Source: Planctomycetales bacterium ZRK34 (GTDB taxonomy: Bacteria; Planctomycetota; Phycisphaerae; Phycisphaerales; Zrk34). Taken from it: DNA of 64,000 nt. The notes under the pieces are model-generated. The model worked only from the letters and a program-made list of their open reading frames with translations. It was not told the DNA's origin and searched no databases. Position numbers and translations under genes: made by a program. The stretch lies in contig CP050848.1 of the NCBI GenBank assembly GCA_014873095.1, positions 1-64,000 on the forward strand, written 5' to 3'. Of this stretch, positions 29,424 to 38,668 are shown one piece after another (position 1 is the first letter of the stretch; every line of letters starts with the position of its first letter).

Positions 29424-29465
29424 AAAAAAGCCCCGATCAGCCGCCTGCACGCGATCTAATCGGGG
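29424..29465 (-). terminator. Intrinsic terminator after the J-domain gene
   Basis: On the minus strand CCCCGAT and ATCGGGG pair across 21 bases and are followed by GCTTTTTT. It sits about 22 bases downstream of the stop at 29488. Confidence 0.8.
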
Positions 29466-29487
29466 ACGAGATCGACCGGACCCAGGA

Positions 29488-30183
29488 TTAATGAAGCGGG
29501 TTAATCGCTTCGAGCAACGGATCGGTCGAATCGTTGGGATTTTCAGCCTTGTTGACGGCCGGCACACCAGCCGTGGAAATCTCAGCCTGCTGCTGAGCCT
29601 GGTTGTAGAACGCAGCCTCCACCGGCGAGGTGAACGACACGATCTGCGACACCTGATACAGGCTGATCACGCCGGCCAGCACGCACGCGGCGACCAGGCC
29701 GTACTGCACCATGCGGTTGCGTCGCTCCATGCGGCGGAGCTGACGCTCGTGGCGGCGCTTGGAATGCCGACGATACGACGGCATGTACACGACCGGCCGG
29801 CCATACCCGTAGGTGCGGACCTTCCGGGGCGAGGGTGAAGGCGACGGCGCCGGCTGTTCGGTCGCCGGCTCGACGCGCTCGGTCGTGGCCTTGGGTCGCG
29901 CCGGGGACTCGGTACGCTCATGGCGCGGCTCGACAATGTCGGCCACGTCATTGATCAGACCGCGCTGTACGGCGACCTGATAGTCGTAGTCCAGTCGTTT
30001 TTGTGGATCGATCAGCGTCTCGTATGCACGCTGCACGCAGTAAAACTGCTGCAACGCATCCGACGCCTTGTTGACGTCAGGGTGCACGGAGCGAACACGT
30101 CGACGATAAGCTTTTTCAATGCGACGTGGTCCGGCTGCGCGCGACACACCTAACACGTCATAGTGCGAATCGTTCTGCGCCAT
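29488..30183 (-). CDS. J-domain membrane protein
   Basis: 231 residues from ATG 30183; a longer in-frame extension has no ribosome binding site. The J domain at about 6-68 begins HYDVLGVSRAAGPRRIEKAY and contains the HPD motif (VHPDVNK), needed to stimulate DnaK-type ATPases. A proline/serine linker and a basic segment (RRHSKRRHERQLRRMERRN) lead to one membrane helix at about 165-185 (YGLVAACVLAGVISLYQV), followed by a short tail. This layout suggests a membrane-tethered co-chaperone that recruits Hsp70. A TTGACA promoter is placed about 150 bases upstream. Confidence 0.88.
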   Translation of the reverse strand: MAQNDSHYDVLGVSRAAGPRRIEKAYRRRVRSVHPDVNKASDALQQFYCVQRAYETLIDPQKRLDYDYQVAVQRGLINDVADIVEPRHERTESPARPKATTERVEPATEQPAPSPSPSPRKVRTYGYGRPVVYMPSYRRHSKRRHERQLRRMERRNRMVQYGLVAACVLAGVISLYQVSQIVSFTSPVEAAFYNQAQQQAEISTAGVPAVNKAENPNDSTDPLLEAINPLH

Positions 30184-30332
30184 TTCTTTTTTCCCAACAC
30201 GGAAGCCTTTTTTTCTGTCCGACCACTGCAAACAATTGCGGTGAACGCGGCCTCTCTCCATGGGCTTCTGCGCTTGCCCAAAGGCCTTGTTCACCCCCCT
30301 GCCACGGGGAGTGTTCCGTTCGAACGACGCCC

Positions 30333-30361
30333 ATCATGACCGATGGGCCCGAAAATGTCAA
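30333..30361 (-). promoter_or_regulatory. Predicted sigma-70-type promoter for the J-domain gene
   Basis: A perfect TTGACA (30361-30356) and CATGAT (30338-30333) are separated by exactly 17 bases on the minus strand. The implied leader is about 140 bases long. Confidence 0.5.
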
Positions 30362-30443
30362 GTCCGATATTTTAATATTCACGCCAGCTCTGTGGTAACA
30401 TGGGGTTAGCATGAGCCATGATTCAACCCGGAGGGTATCCCCT

Positions 30444-30833
30444 ATGAGCATGATCGAGGTCGAAGTACTACGGGCGGCGTGCTGCATCGCCGGACTGGAC
30501 AAAGAGATACACGAAAACGAGCTGAAGCTGCTTCGCAAACTGGCTTTCCAGGTTGGCGTCGGAGAAGTGTCGCTGAACGCCATGATCCGTCGAGCCCGGG
30601 AGGACCAGAACTTCTACCAGGAGCAGTTTGAATACCTGCATGCCGATCCCGAACAGGCGATGACCACATTGTTCGGTCTGGCTGTCGCCGACGGCCAACT
30701 CACCCTCGAAGAGCGCGTCATCCTCCGACACTTCGCCGAACGCCTGAAGCTCGACGAGGCCCAGTTTGAGAAGCTCCTCGCCGCCGCGGAGACGTACCTT
30801 GATACGCGGGATGATCAGGAAGAGAAGAGTTAA
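30444..30833 (+). CDS. TerB-like helical protein
   Basis: 129 residues. ATG 30444 is favoured by GGAGGG (30430-30435) eight bases upstream; an earlier in-frame ATG at 30411 lacks a site. The all-helical sequence resembles TerB/DjlA N-terminal domains: VLRAACCIAGLDKEIHENELKLL at the start and the second repeat LFGLAVADGQLTLEERVIL, each with an acidic metal-binding-like loop. TerB domains occur in membrane stress proteins, but no ter cluster is present. The TAA stop lies at the edge of a 28-bp inverted repeat arm. Confidence 0.75.
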   Translation: MSMIEVEVLRAACCIAGLDKEIHENELKLLRKLAFQVGVGEVSLNAMIRRAREDQNFYQEQFEYLHADPEQAMTTLFGLAVADGQLTLEERVILRHFAERLKLDEAQFEKLLAAAETYLDTRDDQEEKS

Positions 30834-30939
30834 CCGCAGAGGACGCAGAGAGCGCGGAGAAAAAACAAAGAGATGATCAGTAGTAAATGACTTATTACCC
30901 CTCTGTATTTCCTCCGCGCTCTCTGCGACCTCTGCGGTT
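30832..30939. repeat. 28-bp inverted repeat of the CCGCAGAGG type
   Basis: The arms 30832-30859 and 30912-30939 are reverse complements with a single mismatch, separated by 52 bases. The left arm begins AACCGCAGAGGACGCAGAG and overlaps the last two bases of the TerB-like stop codon. Similar direct or inverted CGCAGAG-rich elements are dispersed in many environmental bacterial genomes. Confidence 0.8.
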
Positions 30940-30964
30940 CAAACCGAACTTCAAAAGCCTCAGA

Positions 30965-31981
30965 TCATCGCAACTCGGCTGGGGGATGTTCGAGCTTGTT
31001 CATCAACTCGTCGGTCATCCACGGCAGACTTTCGAGTTGCGTGCGAAGACCTCGCGGCATGGGCTTGCCCTGCTTCTCGTGACGCGGGCGACTGCGCCAG
31101 CGGCGGTGGATCCACAGATATTGATCGGGGTGCGCCAGGATCATGCGCTCCATCGCGCGGTTGTAGCGAGCGGTCAGGTAGTACAGCGGGTCCGGCTGAT
31201 CGGCCCAGTCGTCGGGGTAGATCACGTCCTCGACTTCGAAGATGTATTCGAAGCGGTTGCCCAGTCGGCGGGCGCCGCCGCAGACCACGGGCGTGTCGTA
31301 GCGGATCGCCAGCAGGCCGATTGATTTGTAGGTCGAAGCAAGCCGCCCCATGTACGGCACGAACATGCCCTTGTCGCCGGCGTTCTGGTCGGCGATGAAC
31401 CCGAGCGTGCCGCCGCGTTCGAGCACGTCGGTCATCACCTCCGAGGCGCCCCACTTGGTGATGATCTTCATGCCCTTGCGCTCGCGGACGCCGAGCACGT
31501 AGTCGTTGACCAGCGGATTGTCGATGGGACGCGCCACGGCGGACAGGTCGACGCCGAGCATCGCCATGGCATAGCCGAGCACCTCCCAGTTGCCGTAGTG
31601 CGGCGTGGCCATGATGACGGGGCGATTGGAAAGCACCAGGTCCAGCGGCTCGGCGATATCACCGACGTGCAGGCGCTCAGCCCAGTTGTCGATCTGCAAC
31701 AGGCGCGGCGTGTACAGCACCTCGACGCCGAGCTGCAGGAAGTGCTGCATCGACGCCTCGGCGATGCGGTGCACCTCGCGGCGATCCAATTCCGGCATCG
31801 CCAGCGCGATGTTGTGCACCGCCCGGTGGCGATGGCGTTTGTCCCAGCGATACATCAGCGAGCCCAGCCCGCGGGCGCTGGCGAGATTGCGATCGACGCT
31901 GAACATGTGCAACCCCGCCGCGGCGAAACGCAGCGCCAGGTATTGCGTCCAGTTGGTCAGCGCCGATTGATTGCGGGCCAT
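30965..31981 (-). CDS. LpxL/HtrB-type lysophospholipid acyltransferase
   Basis: 338 residues from ATG 31981 (MARNQSALTNWTQY); upstream in-frame codons have no ribosome binding site. The catalytic HX4E motif is TPHYGNWEVLGY, and GFIADQNAGDKGMFVPYMGR is the second acyltransferase block. An N-terminal amphipathic or membrane segment (YLALRFAAAGLHMF) is typical of the family. These inner-membrane enzymes add secondary acyl chains to lipid A, so the gene implies an LPS-type outer membrane. No other lpx genes lie nearby, and the exact acyl specificity is not predictable. Confidence 0.88.
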   Translation of the reverse strand: MARNQSALTNWTQYLALRFAAAGLHMFSVDRNLASARGLGSLMYRWDKRHRHRAVHNIALAMPELDRREVHRIAEASMQHFLQLGVEVLYTPRLLQIDNWAERLHVGDIAEPLDLVLSNRPVIMATPHYGNWEVLGYAMAMLGVDLSAVARPIDNPLVNDYVLGVRERKGMKIITKWGASEVMTDVLERGGTLGFIADQNAGDKGMFVPYMGRLASTYKSIGLLAIRYDTPVVCGGARRLGNRFEYIFEVEDVIYPDDWADQPDPLYYLTARYNRAMERMILAHPDQYLWIHRRWRSRPRHEKQGKPMPRGLRTQLESLPWMTDELMNKLEHPPAELR

Positions 31982-32067
31982 GTTTCGACATCCAATCCGG
32001 GAAACGGCCAAGTCTACAGGATCAATGACCATTGACCAAGCATCAATCAGCAAGGCCATGCTTCAAC

Positions 32068-32114
32068 AGCCGCGATCCAACGGATCGCGGTCCGCGACCT
32101 GTCAGGTCGCGGCT
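32068..32114. repeat. Two adjacent palindromes forming a compound REP-like element
   Basis: CCGCGATCC/GGATCGCGG (32070-32090, three-base loop) is followed after one base by CCGCGACCT/AGGTCGCGG (32092-32112, three-base loop). The outer ends AGCCGCGA and TCGCGGCT also pair, so one long or two short hairpins can form. The element lies between the acyltransferase start and the end of the gene at 32219. Confidence 0.8.
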
Positions 32115-32159
32115 ATTGGGTCTTGAATATTGCCTTGGGCATGGGCGATTGGTCATTCC

Positions 32160-32192
32160 AAAAAAACCGGCCGTTCGCGAAGAACGGCCGGT
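32160..32192 (-). terminator. Intrinsic terminator after the coiled-coil protein gene
   Basis: On the minus strand an 11-bp perfect stem (ACCGGCCGTTC / GAACGGCCGGT, five-base loop) is followed by seven T. It lies about 27 bases downstream of the stop at 32219. Confidence 0.88.
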
Positions 32193-32218
32193 GTCAAAAT
32201 CGCTTGTTTTTACGGGAA

Positions 32219-33661
32219 TTACAGCTTGTTCTTGTAGTACCCGATCAGGGCCAGGAAGCGGTTCTGGCTGATGATCGGCACCGACAGGCTGTTGGCTTCG
32301 TTGCGAAGCTGGATGTAAGCGTCCCACTTCTGCTTGGCCTGGATGGCGGCCTTGATGACCTGCGGGTCGCGCGTGCCGGGCGGCACGGGCTGCGGCAGTT
32401 CGGGCTCTTCGCCGACGATCACGAAGTCGGTATCCAGCGGGAGGATGTTCTTGCCGGCCAGATCCTTGCCGAGCAGCGCGGTCAGACGACGCTCGCGGTC
32501 ACGCGGGTCGATGACATCGCCGCCCCACTTGGTGATCAGGTTCTGCACCTGGTCGTGGTCAGCGAGGGTGGCCTTGCCGTCGCCGTCGAGGTCGAAATCG
32601 CCGAAGACGTAGAACTTGTACCGGCGATCCTTGTCGTAGACGATGTTGGCGATGAGGTCTTCGGCGAGCACCGGGCGGGAGTAGCTGGAGCGGGCGATGC
32701 GGCAGGTCGCCGTGACCGCGTCCATGTCGACGACTTCGATCGACGCCTTGCCGCGCAGATCGCCGAGCTCGTCGACCTGCACGCCGCGGTCGGCATCGAA
32801 GACTTCGAAGGTCATCCCGAGCACGAGGTGATCGGTCTGGCCGAGGTTGATGTAGACGAGGTTGTCATCCGGATTCACGGAGACGACCCGGCCGTCGGCC
32901 TGCTGGCTGGCGTCGGGCACCTTGGGCGTGTCCTTGGTGATCGTGCTGATCAGTTCCTTGATGCGGAGGCTGGCCTTGGTCAGCTCGTTCTCGAGGCGTT
33001 TGATCTCGTTGTCGCGCTGGCGAATCTCTGCCGCGGCGCGGCTCTGTGAATCTTCCAGACGCTTGGCGATGTCGGCACGCTGGGCGTCGACGTCTTTCTG
33101 ATAAGCGTTGTAATCACCCTGGTATTTGTCGATGCGGGTGTTGAGCTCGGTGATCTTCTGCTCGCCTTCGGACTGAGCCTGCTCGTACTGATTCTTGAGC
33201 GTGGTCAACTCGTTCTTGCGAGCTTCGATCTGTCCTTCGAGCTGGGCGATGCGGTCGTTGGCCTTTTTCAGGTCGGCCAGCAAAGGCTTCATCGCTTCGG
33301 TGACAGGCTTGTCAACGATGCCGGACTCTTTCAGCGCCTGCCGGGCCTGCTCGATCGAGCCCTCGCCGCTGCCGGTGATCAGGCGGATGAGGTTTTCGCG
33401 TTCGGTCTGCAGATCGCGCAGCAGCGTGCGGCCGTTTTCCTTGGCCAGACCAAGCATGCGAACGGTCTCGGGTTCAACCAACTCGCGGCTCGTGGCGAAC
33501 TGCTCGAGCTTCTGCTGAGCCTCGGTCGCCTTCTTGGCCGACTCTTCACGCTGGCTGTAGAACAGAATCGACAGCCCGAGTGTGGTCAGGAACAGGAAAA
33601 CGAACACGATCAGGATGTAAACCAGGCCGCTGGGCCCCTGCCCGACTCGTCGAACCGCCAT
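32219..33661 (-). CDS. Membrane-anchored coiled-coil protein, function unknown
   Basis: 480 residues. One N-terminal membrane helix (about 12-34, LVYILIVFVFLFLTTLGLSILFY) is followed by a long coiled coil (about 38-240, rich in Lys/Glu/Gln heptads). A C-terminal beta-rich domain begins near RVVSVNPDDNLVYINLGQTD and includes GMTFEVFD and KFYVFGDFDLDGDGKATLADHD; the last resembles a calcium-binding DxDxDG loop. The family is not recognised by name. The beta segment is reminiscent of domains that read out periplasmic or cell-wall ligands, but this is inference. It stands as a single gene with its own terminator. Confidence 0.7.
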   Translation of the reverse strand: MAVRRVGQGPSGLVYILIVFVFLFLTTLGLSILFYSQREESAKKATEAQQKLEQFATSRELVEPETVRMLGLAKENGRTLLRDLQTERENLIRLITGSGEGSIEQARQALKESGIVDKPVTEAMKPLLADLKKANDRIAQLEGQIEARKNELTTLKNQYEQAQSEGEQKITELNTRIDKYQGDYNAYQKDVDAQRADIAKRLEDSQSRAAAEIRQRDNEIKRLENELTKASLRIKELISTITKDTPKVPDASQQADGRVVSVNPDDNLVYINLGQTDHLVLGMTFEVFDADRGVQVDELGDLRGKASIEVVDMDAVTATCRIARSSYSRPVLAEDLIANIVYDKDRRYKFYVFGDFDLDGDGKATLADHDQVQNLITKWGGDVIDPRDRERRLTALLGKDLAGKNILPLDTDFVIVGEEPELPQPVPPGTRDPQVIKAAIQAKQKWDAYIQLRNEANSLSVPIISQNRFLALIGYYKNKL

Positions 33662-33745
33662 AGTGTGCCTCCGAATGCAACGGTGGTAAGCCGTTAGTGT
33701 CGCCTGTTTCTACGCTTGTGTCAAGGCCCGAGAGTGCCTGCAAAT

Positions 33746-33770
33746 AAAAAAACCCGCCGGAATGGCGGGT
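33746..33770 (-). terminator. Intrinsic terminator after nusG
   Basis: On the minus strand ACCCGCC and GGCGGGT (five-base loop) are followed by an uninterrupted T-run. It closes the tuf-secE-nusG unit about 115 bases after the nusG stop. Confidence 0.85.
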
Positions 33771-33884
33771 CGGGGGTGATCTGTCAGTTTGCAAGCAGTT
33801 CAGGGGGAATTCGCAGGAAGAATCCGACGCTTCGCGGCGCTCAGCATTCGGCTTGGTTCCCAATTCACCAGTTAACCAATCAGC

Positions 33885-34631
33885 CTACTCGTCGGATTTC
33901 TCGATGAGCCAGTATTCCATTTCCACCGGGGTGGCGCGGCCGAAGATGGTCACGATCACGCGAACCTTGCCCTGCTCGGGCAGCAGTTTGTCGACGGTGC
34001 CTTCCATGTTTTCGAACGGGCCGTCGTTGATCTTGACGTTGTCGCCCGGAGCGAACTCCATCTTGACTTCGGGCTGCTCTTCGGCGGGCTTGGCGGCCTG
34101 AATCATCTTCTCGACTTCAGGGACCGACATCTTCGCCGGACGGCCGGCCGTGCCGATGAAGTCGCCGACGCCGGTGGTTTCCTTGATCAGGAAGAACACG
34201 TCCTGCGGGATGCGGCCGTCGTCTTCGAGCTTCATCTCGACGAACACGTACCCGGGATACAGCTTTCGCTCGGTGATCTTCTGCTTGCCGGCCTTGATGG
34301 TTTTGATCTTCTCGGTCGGCACGAGAATGCGGTTGACCCGATCGGTCAGACCTTCAATCTTGATCTTGCGAAGCAGCGTTTCCTTGACGGAGTCTTCCTT
34401 ATTGGAAGCCACACGCAGCACGAACCAGTCCATGCCGGGCGTGAACATCGGCTCGTCTTCGGGCGCCACATCCGCAGCCGGCGCCTCGGGCGCTGCCGGG
34501 GCTTCGGGGGTCGTCTCCGCAGCTTCGGGAGCTTCAGCCGCTTCAGGCGCGGATGTCTGCTCAGGAGCCGGGGCCTCGGCGGCCTGGTCTTCGGTGGGGT
34601 TGTTGAATTGGTCTTGTTTGGACTCGGTCAT
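33885..34631 (-). CDS. nusG: Transcription termination/antitermination protein NusG
   Basis: 248 residues from ATG 34631 (MTESKQDQ). A poorly ordered, Ala/Pro/Glu-rich N-terminal extension of about 65 residues precedes the NGN domain (MDWFVLRVASNKEDSVKETL), which continues through KLYPGYVFVEMKL and TTGVGDFIG. The C-terminal KOW motif is FAPGDNVKINDGPFENMEG. The acidic extension is longer than in Escherichia coli. NusG binds RNA polymerase and couples it to Rho or ribosomes. It follows secE by 53 bases in the conserved order, but ribosomal protein genes do not follow; a terminator does. Confidence 0.96.
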   Translation of the reverse strand: MTESKQDQFNNPTEDQAAEAPAPEQTSAPEAAEAPEAAETTPEAPAAPEAPAADVAPEDEPMFTPGMDWFVLRVASNKEDSVKETLLRKIKIEGLTDRVNRILVPTEKIKTIKAGKQKITERKLYPGYVFVEMKLEDDGRIPQDVFFLIKETTGVGDFIGTAGRPAKMSVPEVEKMIQAAKPAEEQPEVKMEFAPGDNVKINDGPFENMEGTVDKLLPEQGKVRVIVTIFGRATPVEMEYWLIEKSDE

Positions 34632-34684
34632 AATTCGGTCCGGCTCCGATCGCGAAGCGCTCGTGAAATGCGGGTCGGCCTGGC

Positions 34685-35089
34685 TCAGCTCACATCGAGC
34701 ACGTTGATCCATTTGAAGAATGTCGAGAAGAAGACGTCGGCCAGGAACAGCAGCGCCGACAGCAGGACCACGCACCAGATGACCACCAGCGTGGACCCGA
34801 TGACTTCCTTACGGCTGGGCCATGCGACCTTCTTCATTTCGCCGTCGGTGGCGATCATGAAATCGCAGGTGCGCGGCTTGCTGCCGACCCAGCGATAAAT
34901 CAGCGGTGCGAAGATGGCGATCACCGCCAGGGCCGCGCCCCACTGAACGAAGACGCCGTACTCCCACTGGAAGATTTCCAGCTTCTGCTTCAGCCACAGA
35001 GCACCGGCGACGACAAGAATGCCCCCGCCGATGGCGCTGAGCATCCGCGTCCAGTAACCTTGTCCGGGCTTGTAGATGTTGATCGCCAT
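34685..35089 (-). CDS. secE: Preprotein translocase subunit SecE
   Basis: 134 residues from ATG 35089. There appear to be three membrane helices (about 15-35, 55-73 and 102-125). The conserved segment ATDGEMKKVAWPSRKEVIGSTLVV precedes the last helix and is the SecE signature. The three-helix form is that of Escherichia coli rather than the one-helix form of many bacteria. SecE clamps the SecYEG channel in the inner membrane. It lies between tRNA-Trp and nusG in the usual order. Confidence 0.95.
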   Translation of the reverse strand: MAINIYKPGQGYWTRMLSAIGGGILVVAGALWLKQKLEIFQWEYGVFVQWGAALAVIAIFAPLIYRWVGSKPRTCDFMIATDGEMKKVAWPSRKEVIGSTLVVIWCVVLLSALLFLADVFFSTFFKWINVLDVS

Positions 35090-35186
35090 GACGAAGTCCC
35101 GCTTATCAAATCGGCCCCGGTGTGCCTCTGGTTTCGAGATCCCCGAAAAACATTCCGGGGCTGGGGGGTGGGGCCGGCTGTTGTCA

Positions 35187-35259
35187 CACGCCAGGAGGGA
35201 GTCGAACCCCCAACCTGCCGCTTTGGAGGCGGCTGCTCTGCCAATTGAGCTACTGGCGT
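35187..35259 (-). tRNA. tRNA-Trp (CCA anticodon)
   Basis: 73 bases. The acceptor ends ACGCCAG and CTGGCGT pair; the D-stem is GCTC/GAGC; the anticodon stem GCCGC/GCGGC closes the loop CTCCAAA, giving anticodon CCA; the T-arm has GGTTCGACTCC-like structure. The 3' CCA is not encoded. It lies between rpmG and secE, a placement common in bacteria. Confidence 0.95.
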
Positions 35260-35317
35260 TCGTATAAGCAGCGCCCTTTCGGGGCAACCGCTCAGGCGAA
35301 GCGATTCACGGCATGAA

Positions 35318-35497
35318 TCACTTGCGCTTGATCTTATGCTTGGTGTGCTTACGCAGGCGCGGGCAGTACTTGCTGAGGCCGGCCTTGAGCTTTTCCGGAA
35401 TGCCGCCCTTGACGTTCACGGGCGTCCGGTAGTTCAGGTCACCGGTTTCGGTGCACTGCAGCCACACGTATTCGACTGCCTGGGCTTTCTTGGCCAT
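35318..35497 (-). CDS. rpmG: 50S ribosomal protein L33
   Basis: 59 residues, starting [20 protein letters not shown] and ending with a basic tail HTKHKIKRK. The family pattern is clear (LNYRTPVNV, then [15 protein letters not shown]). Of the four cysteines in zinc-binding L33 only two remain (positions 15 and 45, one from each CxxC pair), so the zinc ribbon is probably lost or altered. The gene lies between tuf and tRNA-Trp. L33 sits in the large subunit near the tRNA exit site. Confidence 0.95.
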   Translation of the reverse strand: MAKKAQAVEYVWLQCTETGDLNYRTPVNVKGGIPEKLKAGLSKYCPRLRKHTKHKIKRK

Positions 35498-35569
35498 CGG
35501 ACCAATCCTTATCTAAATCGAGACGGGGGGACTTGAATCCCCCCGCCTCGCATGTGTCTTGACAGCGAA

Positions 35570-36772
<1,203 letters not shown>

Positions 36773-36884
36773 CGGATGAACCTCCGTACAGTTCTTGGAA
36801 TCTCTTGAATCCGTTAATTGTTTCGGGCCGTCCACCACGGACGAACCTGGGCTTCAACTCGAATCTTGTTCCGGTGAAAACCAA

Positions 36885-36956
<72 letters not shown>

Positions 36957-36997
36957 GAGTCCCGCCAGCCGGGGCGTGGCCCAAGCAAGGGCCGCAT

Positions 36998-37026
36998 ACT
37001 CTACATCGAGTCTGTCTAACATACAA
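36998..37026 (-). promoter_or_regulatory. Candidate promoter of the tRNA-Thr/tuf unit
   Basis: TTGTAT (37026-37021) and TAGAGT (37003-36998) are 17 bases apart on the minus strand, about 42 bases before tRNA-Thr. The match to consensus is moderate. Confidence 0.35.
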
Positions 37027-37217
37027 GGGCCGTGCACCCGTGTCGACACGGATATCACGCCCCTTTATGGTCAACAGCGCGATGAGCCCATAGATTAGGC
37101 AGGGGTTATGGGCATGTCAAACGGGGTCGTAAAACTCCAAACGCAATTTTCAAACCCCAAAAATCCAGCCCCACACGATGGTTGCAAACAAACACCCTGC
37201 CGCGCCCAATCCCCTCC

Positions 37218-37269
37218 AAGCCGCGGGCTGAGGCAAAGCCCCCACAGGGGCGAAGCCGAAGCCCCGGAT
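37218..37269. repeat. REP copy downstream of the RAYT gene
   Basis: Contains AAGCCGCGGGCTGAGGC and GAAGCCGAAGCCCCGGAT, the two ends of the element at 37885-37919, with a GCCCC-CACA-GGGGC hairpin inserted between them. Confidence 0.75.
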
Positions 37270-37284
37270 GCCACTGCTCAACAC

Positions 37285-37806
37285 TCACGTTTCTGCCTCC
37301 CGCCACACCCACGCCCCCTCGCTCGCATGTTCCAGAATATACGCAAATACCCGCCGATGATGCGATCTGTCGCGGATGCGAATCGGCTTGCCGCCACCGG
37401 CCCAGACTCGCCCGGGCAACACCTCGCGCACCGCGTGTGACGACGCCTGCTTGAGCCCGGCAGCAAACCGCCTGACCACCTCATAATCATCCGGCAACTG
37501 AACCAGCGCATGCACATGGGTAGCGTCCACGCTGATCGCCAGCACCCGCCGGTTTGACTTGTCGCATTTGTTTCGCACCGCACCGCCGACTGATGGATAC
37601 AAATTCGGCGCGAGCTTCACCACCCGGCTGCGCCGACGGTGATATCGATGCAGCTTGTCGTGCTCACCAGACGGTGGTGGGTTTTTGTAATCACCGCTGG
37701 AGTGAATGCGATGGTCGCGCGATCGAAAGCCGCGCGGATCGCCATGCAGCCAACTGCCCAAGGTGTGAAAAATCAGATGCCACCACCATTGACCCGGATC
37801 CGGCAT
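37285..37806 (-). CDS. REP-associated tyrosine transposase (RAYT, Y1 family)
   Basis: 173 residues from ATG 37806 (MPDPGQWWWHLIFHTLG). The Y1/HUH hallmarks are present: the HxH metal motif in ATHVHALVQLPDD, and a candidate nucleophilic tyrosine in FAYILEH. The N-terminal WWWHLIFHTLGSWLHGDPRGF segment is characteristic of a planctomycete subgroup. Single-strand transposases of this type act on REP palindromes. REP-like elements flank the gene on both sides (37218-37269 and 37830-37919), supporting a RAYT/REP pair. The frame is complete, so the protein may be functional. Confidence 0.8.
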   Translation of the reverse strand: MPDPGQWWWHLIFHTLGSWLHGDPRGFRSRDHRIHSSGDYKNPPPSGEHDKLHRYHRRRSRVVKLAPNLYPSVGGAVRNKCDKSNRRVLAISVDATHVHALVQLPDDYEVVRRFAAGLKQASSHAVREVLPGRVWAGGGKPIRIRDRSHHRRVFAYILEHASEGAWVWREAET

Positions 37807-37829
37807 GGCAAGTCCCCCGGTGTAGAAGA

Positions 37830-37919
37830 ATCCGGGGCTTCGGCTGCGCCTCAGCCCGCGGCTTGTCGCCGCACATCCTACCAAAAGCCGAGGGCTGAGG
37901 CGCAGCCGAAGCCCCGGAT
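37830..37919. repeat. 35-bp REP inverted repeat upstream of the RAYT gene
   Basis: Arms 37830-37864 and 37885-37919 pair with one mismatch around a 20-base loop; the outer 28 bp are perfect and contain GGCTTCGGCTGCGCCTCAGC. The right arm ends on the last base of the aldo/keto reductase stop codon. Confidence 0.88.
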
Positions 37920-38668
37920 CAACACCCCCGAACATTCGCCGCAAGGTGGTCCAGGCTCAGTGTGCCGACGACCGCGCTGCACACGCCCGGATTGTCCAGC
38001 ACGAAACGCAACGCGTCCGCCGGGGCGAGGCGACCGGAGGCCAACGCTTTTTTCACGACAACTCCAACACCGCGCTCGGCAGCCTCGGTGATGACCGGCT
38101 CATGAGAGCGATCTTCCGAGTGGTACTCGACCATGATCACATCGGCCCAGTCGAGCGCGGCACGGGCCCCTTCGACGGTTTTGCCGGACAGGCCGATCCG
38201 GCGGATCTTGCCGGCATCACGGAGTTGGCCGAGCGTGGTGACGATGTCGGTCTGCTGCATGATTTCCAGATCGCGGCCGTCGCTGTGAATCAACACGATG
38301 TCGAGTACATCCGTGCGCAGGCGGCGCAGCGACTGCTCGACGCTGGCGCGCACAGCGGGTGTTGAATAGTCGTAGCGCGACTCGCCGTCTTCGAAGATTT
38401 CACCAACCTTCGTGCCCAGCGTGTATTCACCGCGACGATGACTGATCGCTTTGCCGATGCGCTGTTCGCTGATGCCGTAGGCGGGCGCGGTGTCGATGTA
38501 GTTGACACCCAGATCGAGCGCGCCACCGAGCAGACTCGCGACTTCGTCATCGCTCGGCAGGTCATACGGCCGGGCGTATTTGATCTTCTGGTTGCGTCCG
38601 ATCTTGAACGCCCCGAAGCCGATCACGCTGACGGATGGACCGTGTTTTCCTAGACGTCGCTGTTCCAT
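37919..38668 (-). CDS. Aldo/keto reductase
   Basis: 249 residues from ATG 38668 ([20 protein letters not shown]). The family motifs are the catalytic Asp/Tyr block [20 protein letters not shown] and the Lys in YTLGTKVGE, followed by [11 protein letters not shown] and the NADPH-binding segment near the C-terminus. The protein is short at the C-terminus (usual length about 270-320), ending [24 protein letters not shown] directly at the REP arm. It likely reduces small aldehydes or ketones; substrate unknown. It starts 19 bases inside the end of the FAD oxidoreductase gene, so the two form an operon. Confidence 0.88.
   Translation of the reverse strand: MEQRRLGKHGPSVSVIGFGAFKIGRNQKIKYARPYDLPSDDEVASLLGGALDLGVNYIDTAPAYGISEQRIGKAISHRRGEYTLGTKVGEIFEDGESRYDYSTPAVRASVEQSLRRLRTDVLDIVLIHSDGRDLEIMQQTDIVTTLGQLRDAGKIRRIGLSGKTVEGARAALDWADVIMVEYHSEDRSHEPVITEAAERGVGVVVKKALASGRLAPADALRFVLDNPGVCSAVVGTLSLDHLAANVRGC

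Larger units (their letters stand above)
36957..37284. other. Intergenic region upstream of the tRNA-Thr/tuf unit
   Basis: 328 bases without a supported gene. It contains the candidate promoter at 36998-37026, a perfect 14-base palindrome CCGTGTCGACACGG (37038-37051), and near its left end a REP copy belonging to the RAYT gene (37218-37269). Confidence 0.6.

Noticed and set aside
30444..30833. Tellurite resistance function for the TerB-like gene
   Set aside because: No other ter genes are present; TerB-like folds are common in general stress proteins.
37285..37806. IS200/IS605 insertion sequence with TnpB
   Set aside because: No TnpB gene or IS200-type ends accompany it; the flanking REP palindromes fit a RAYT better.
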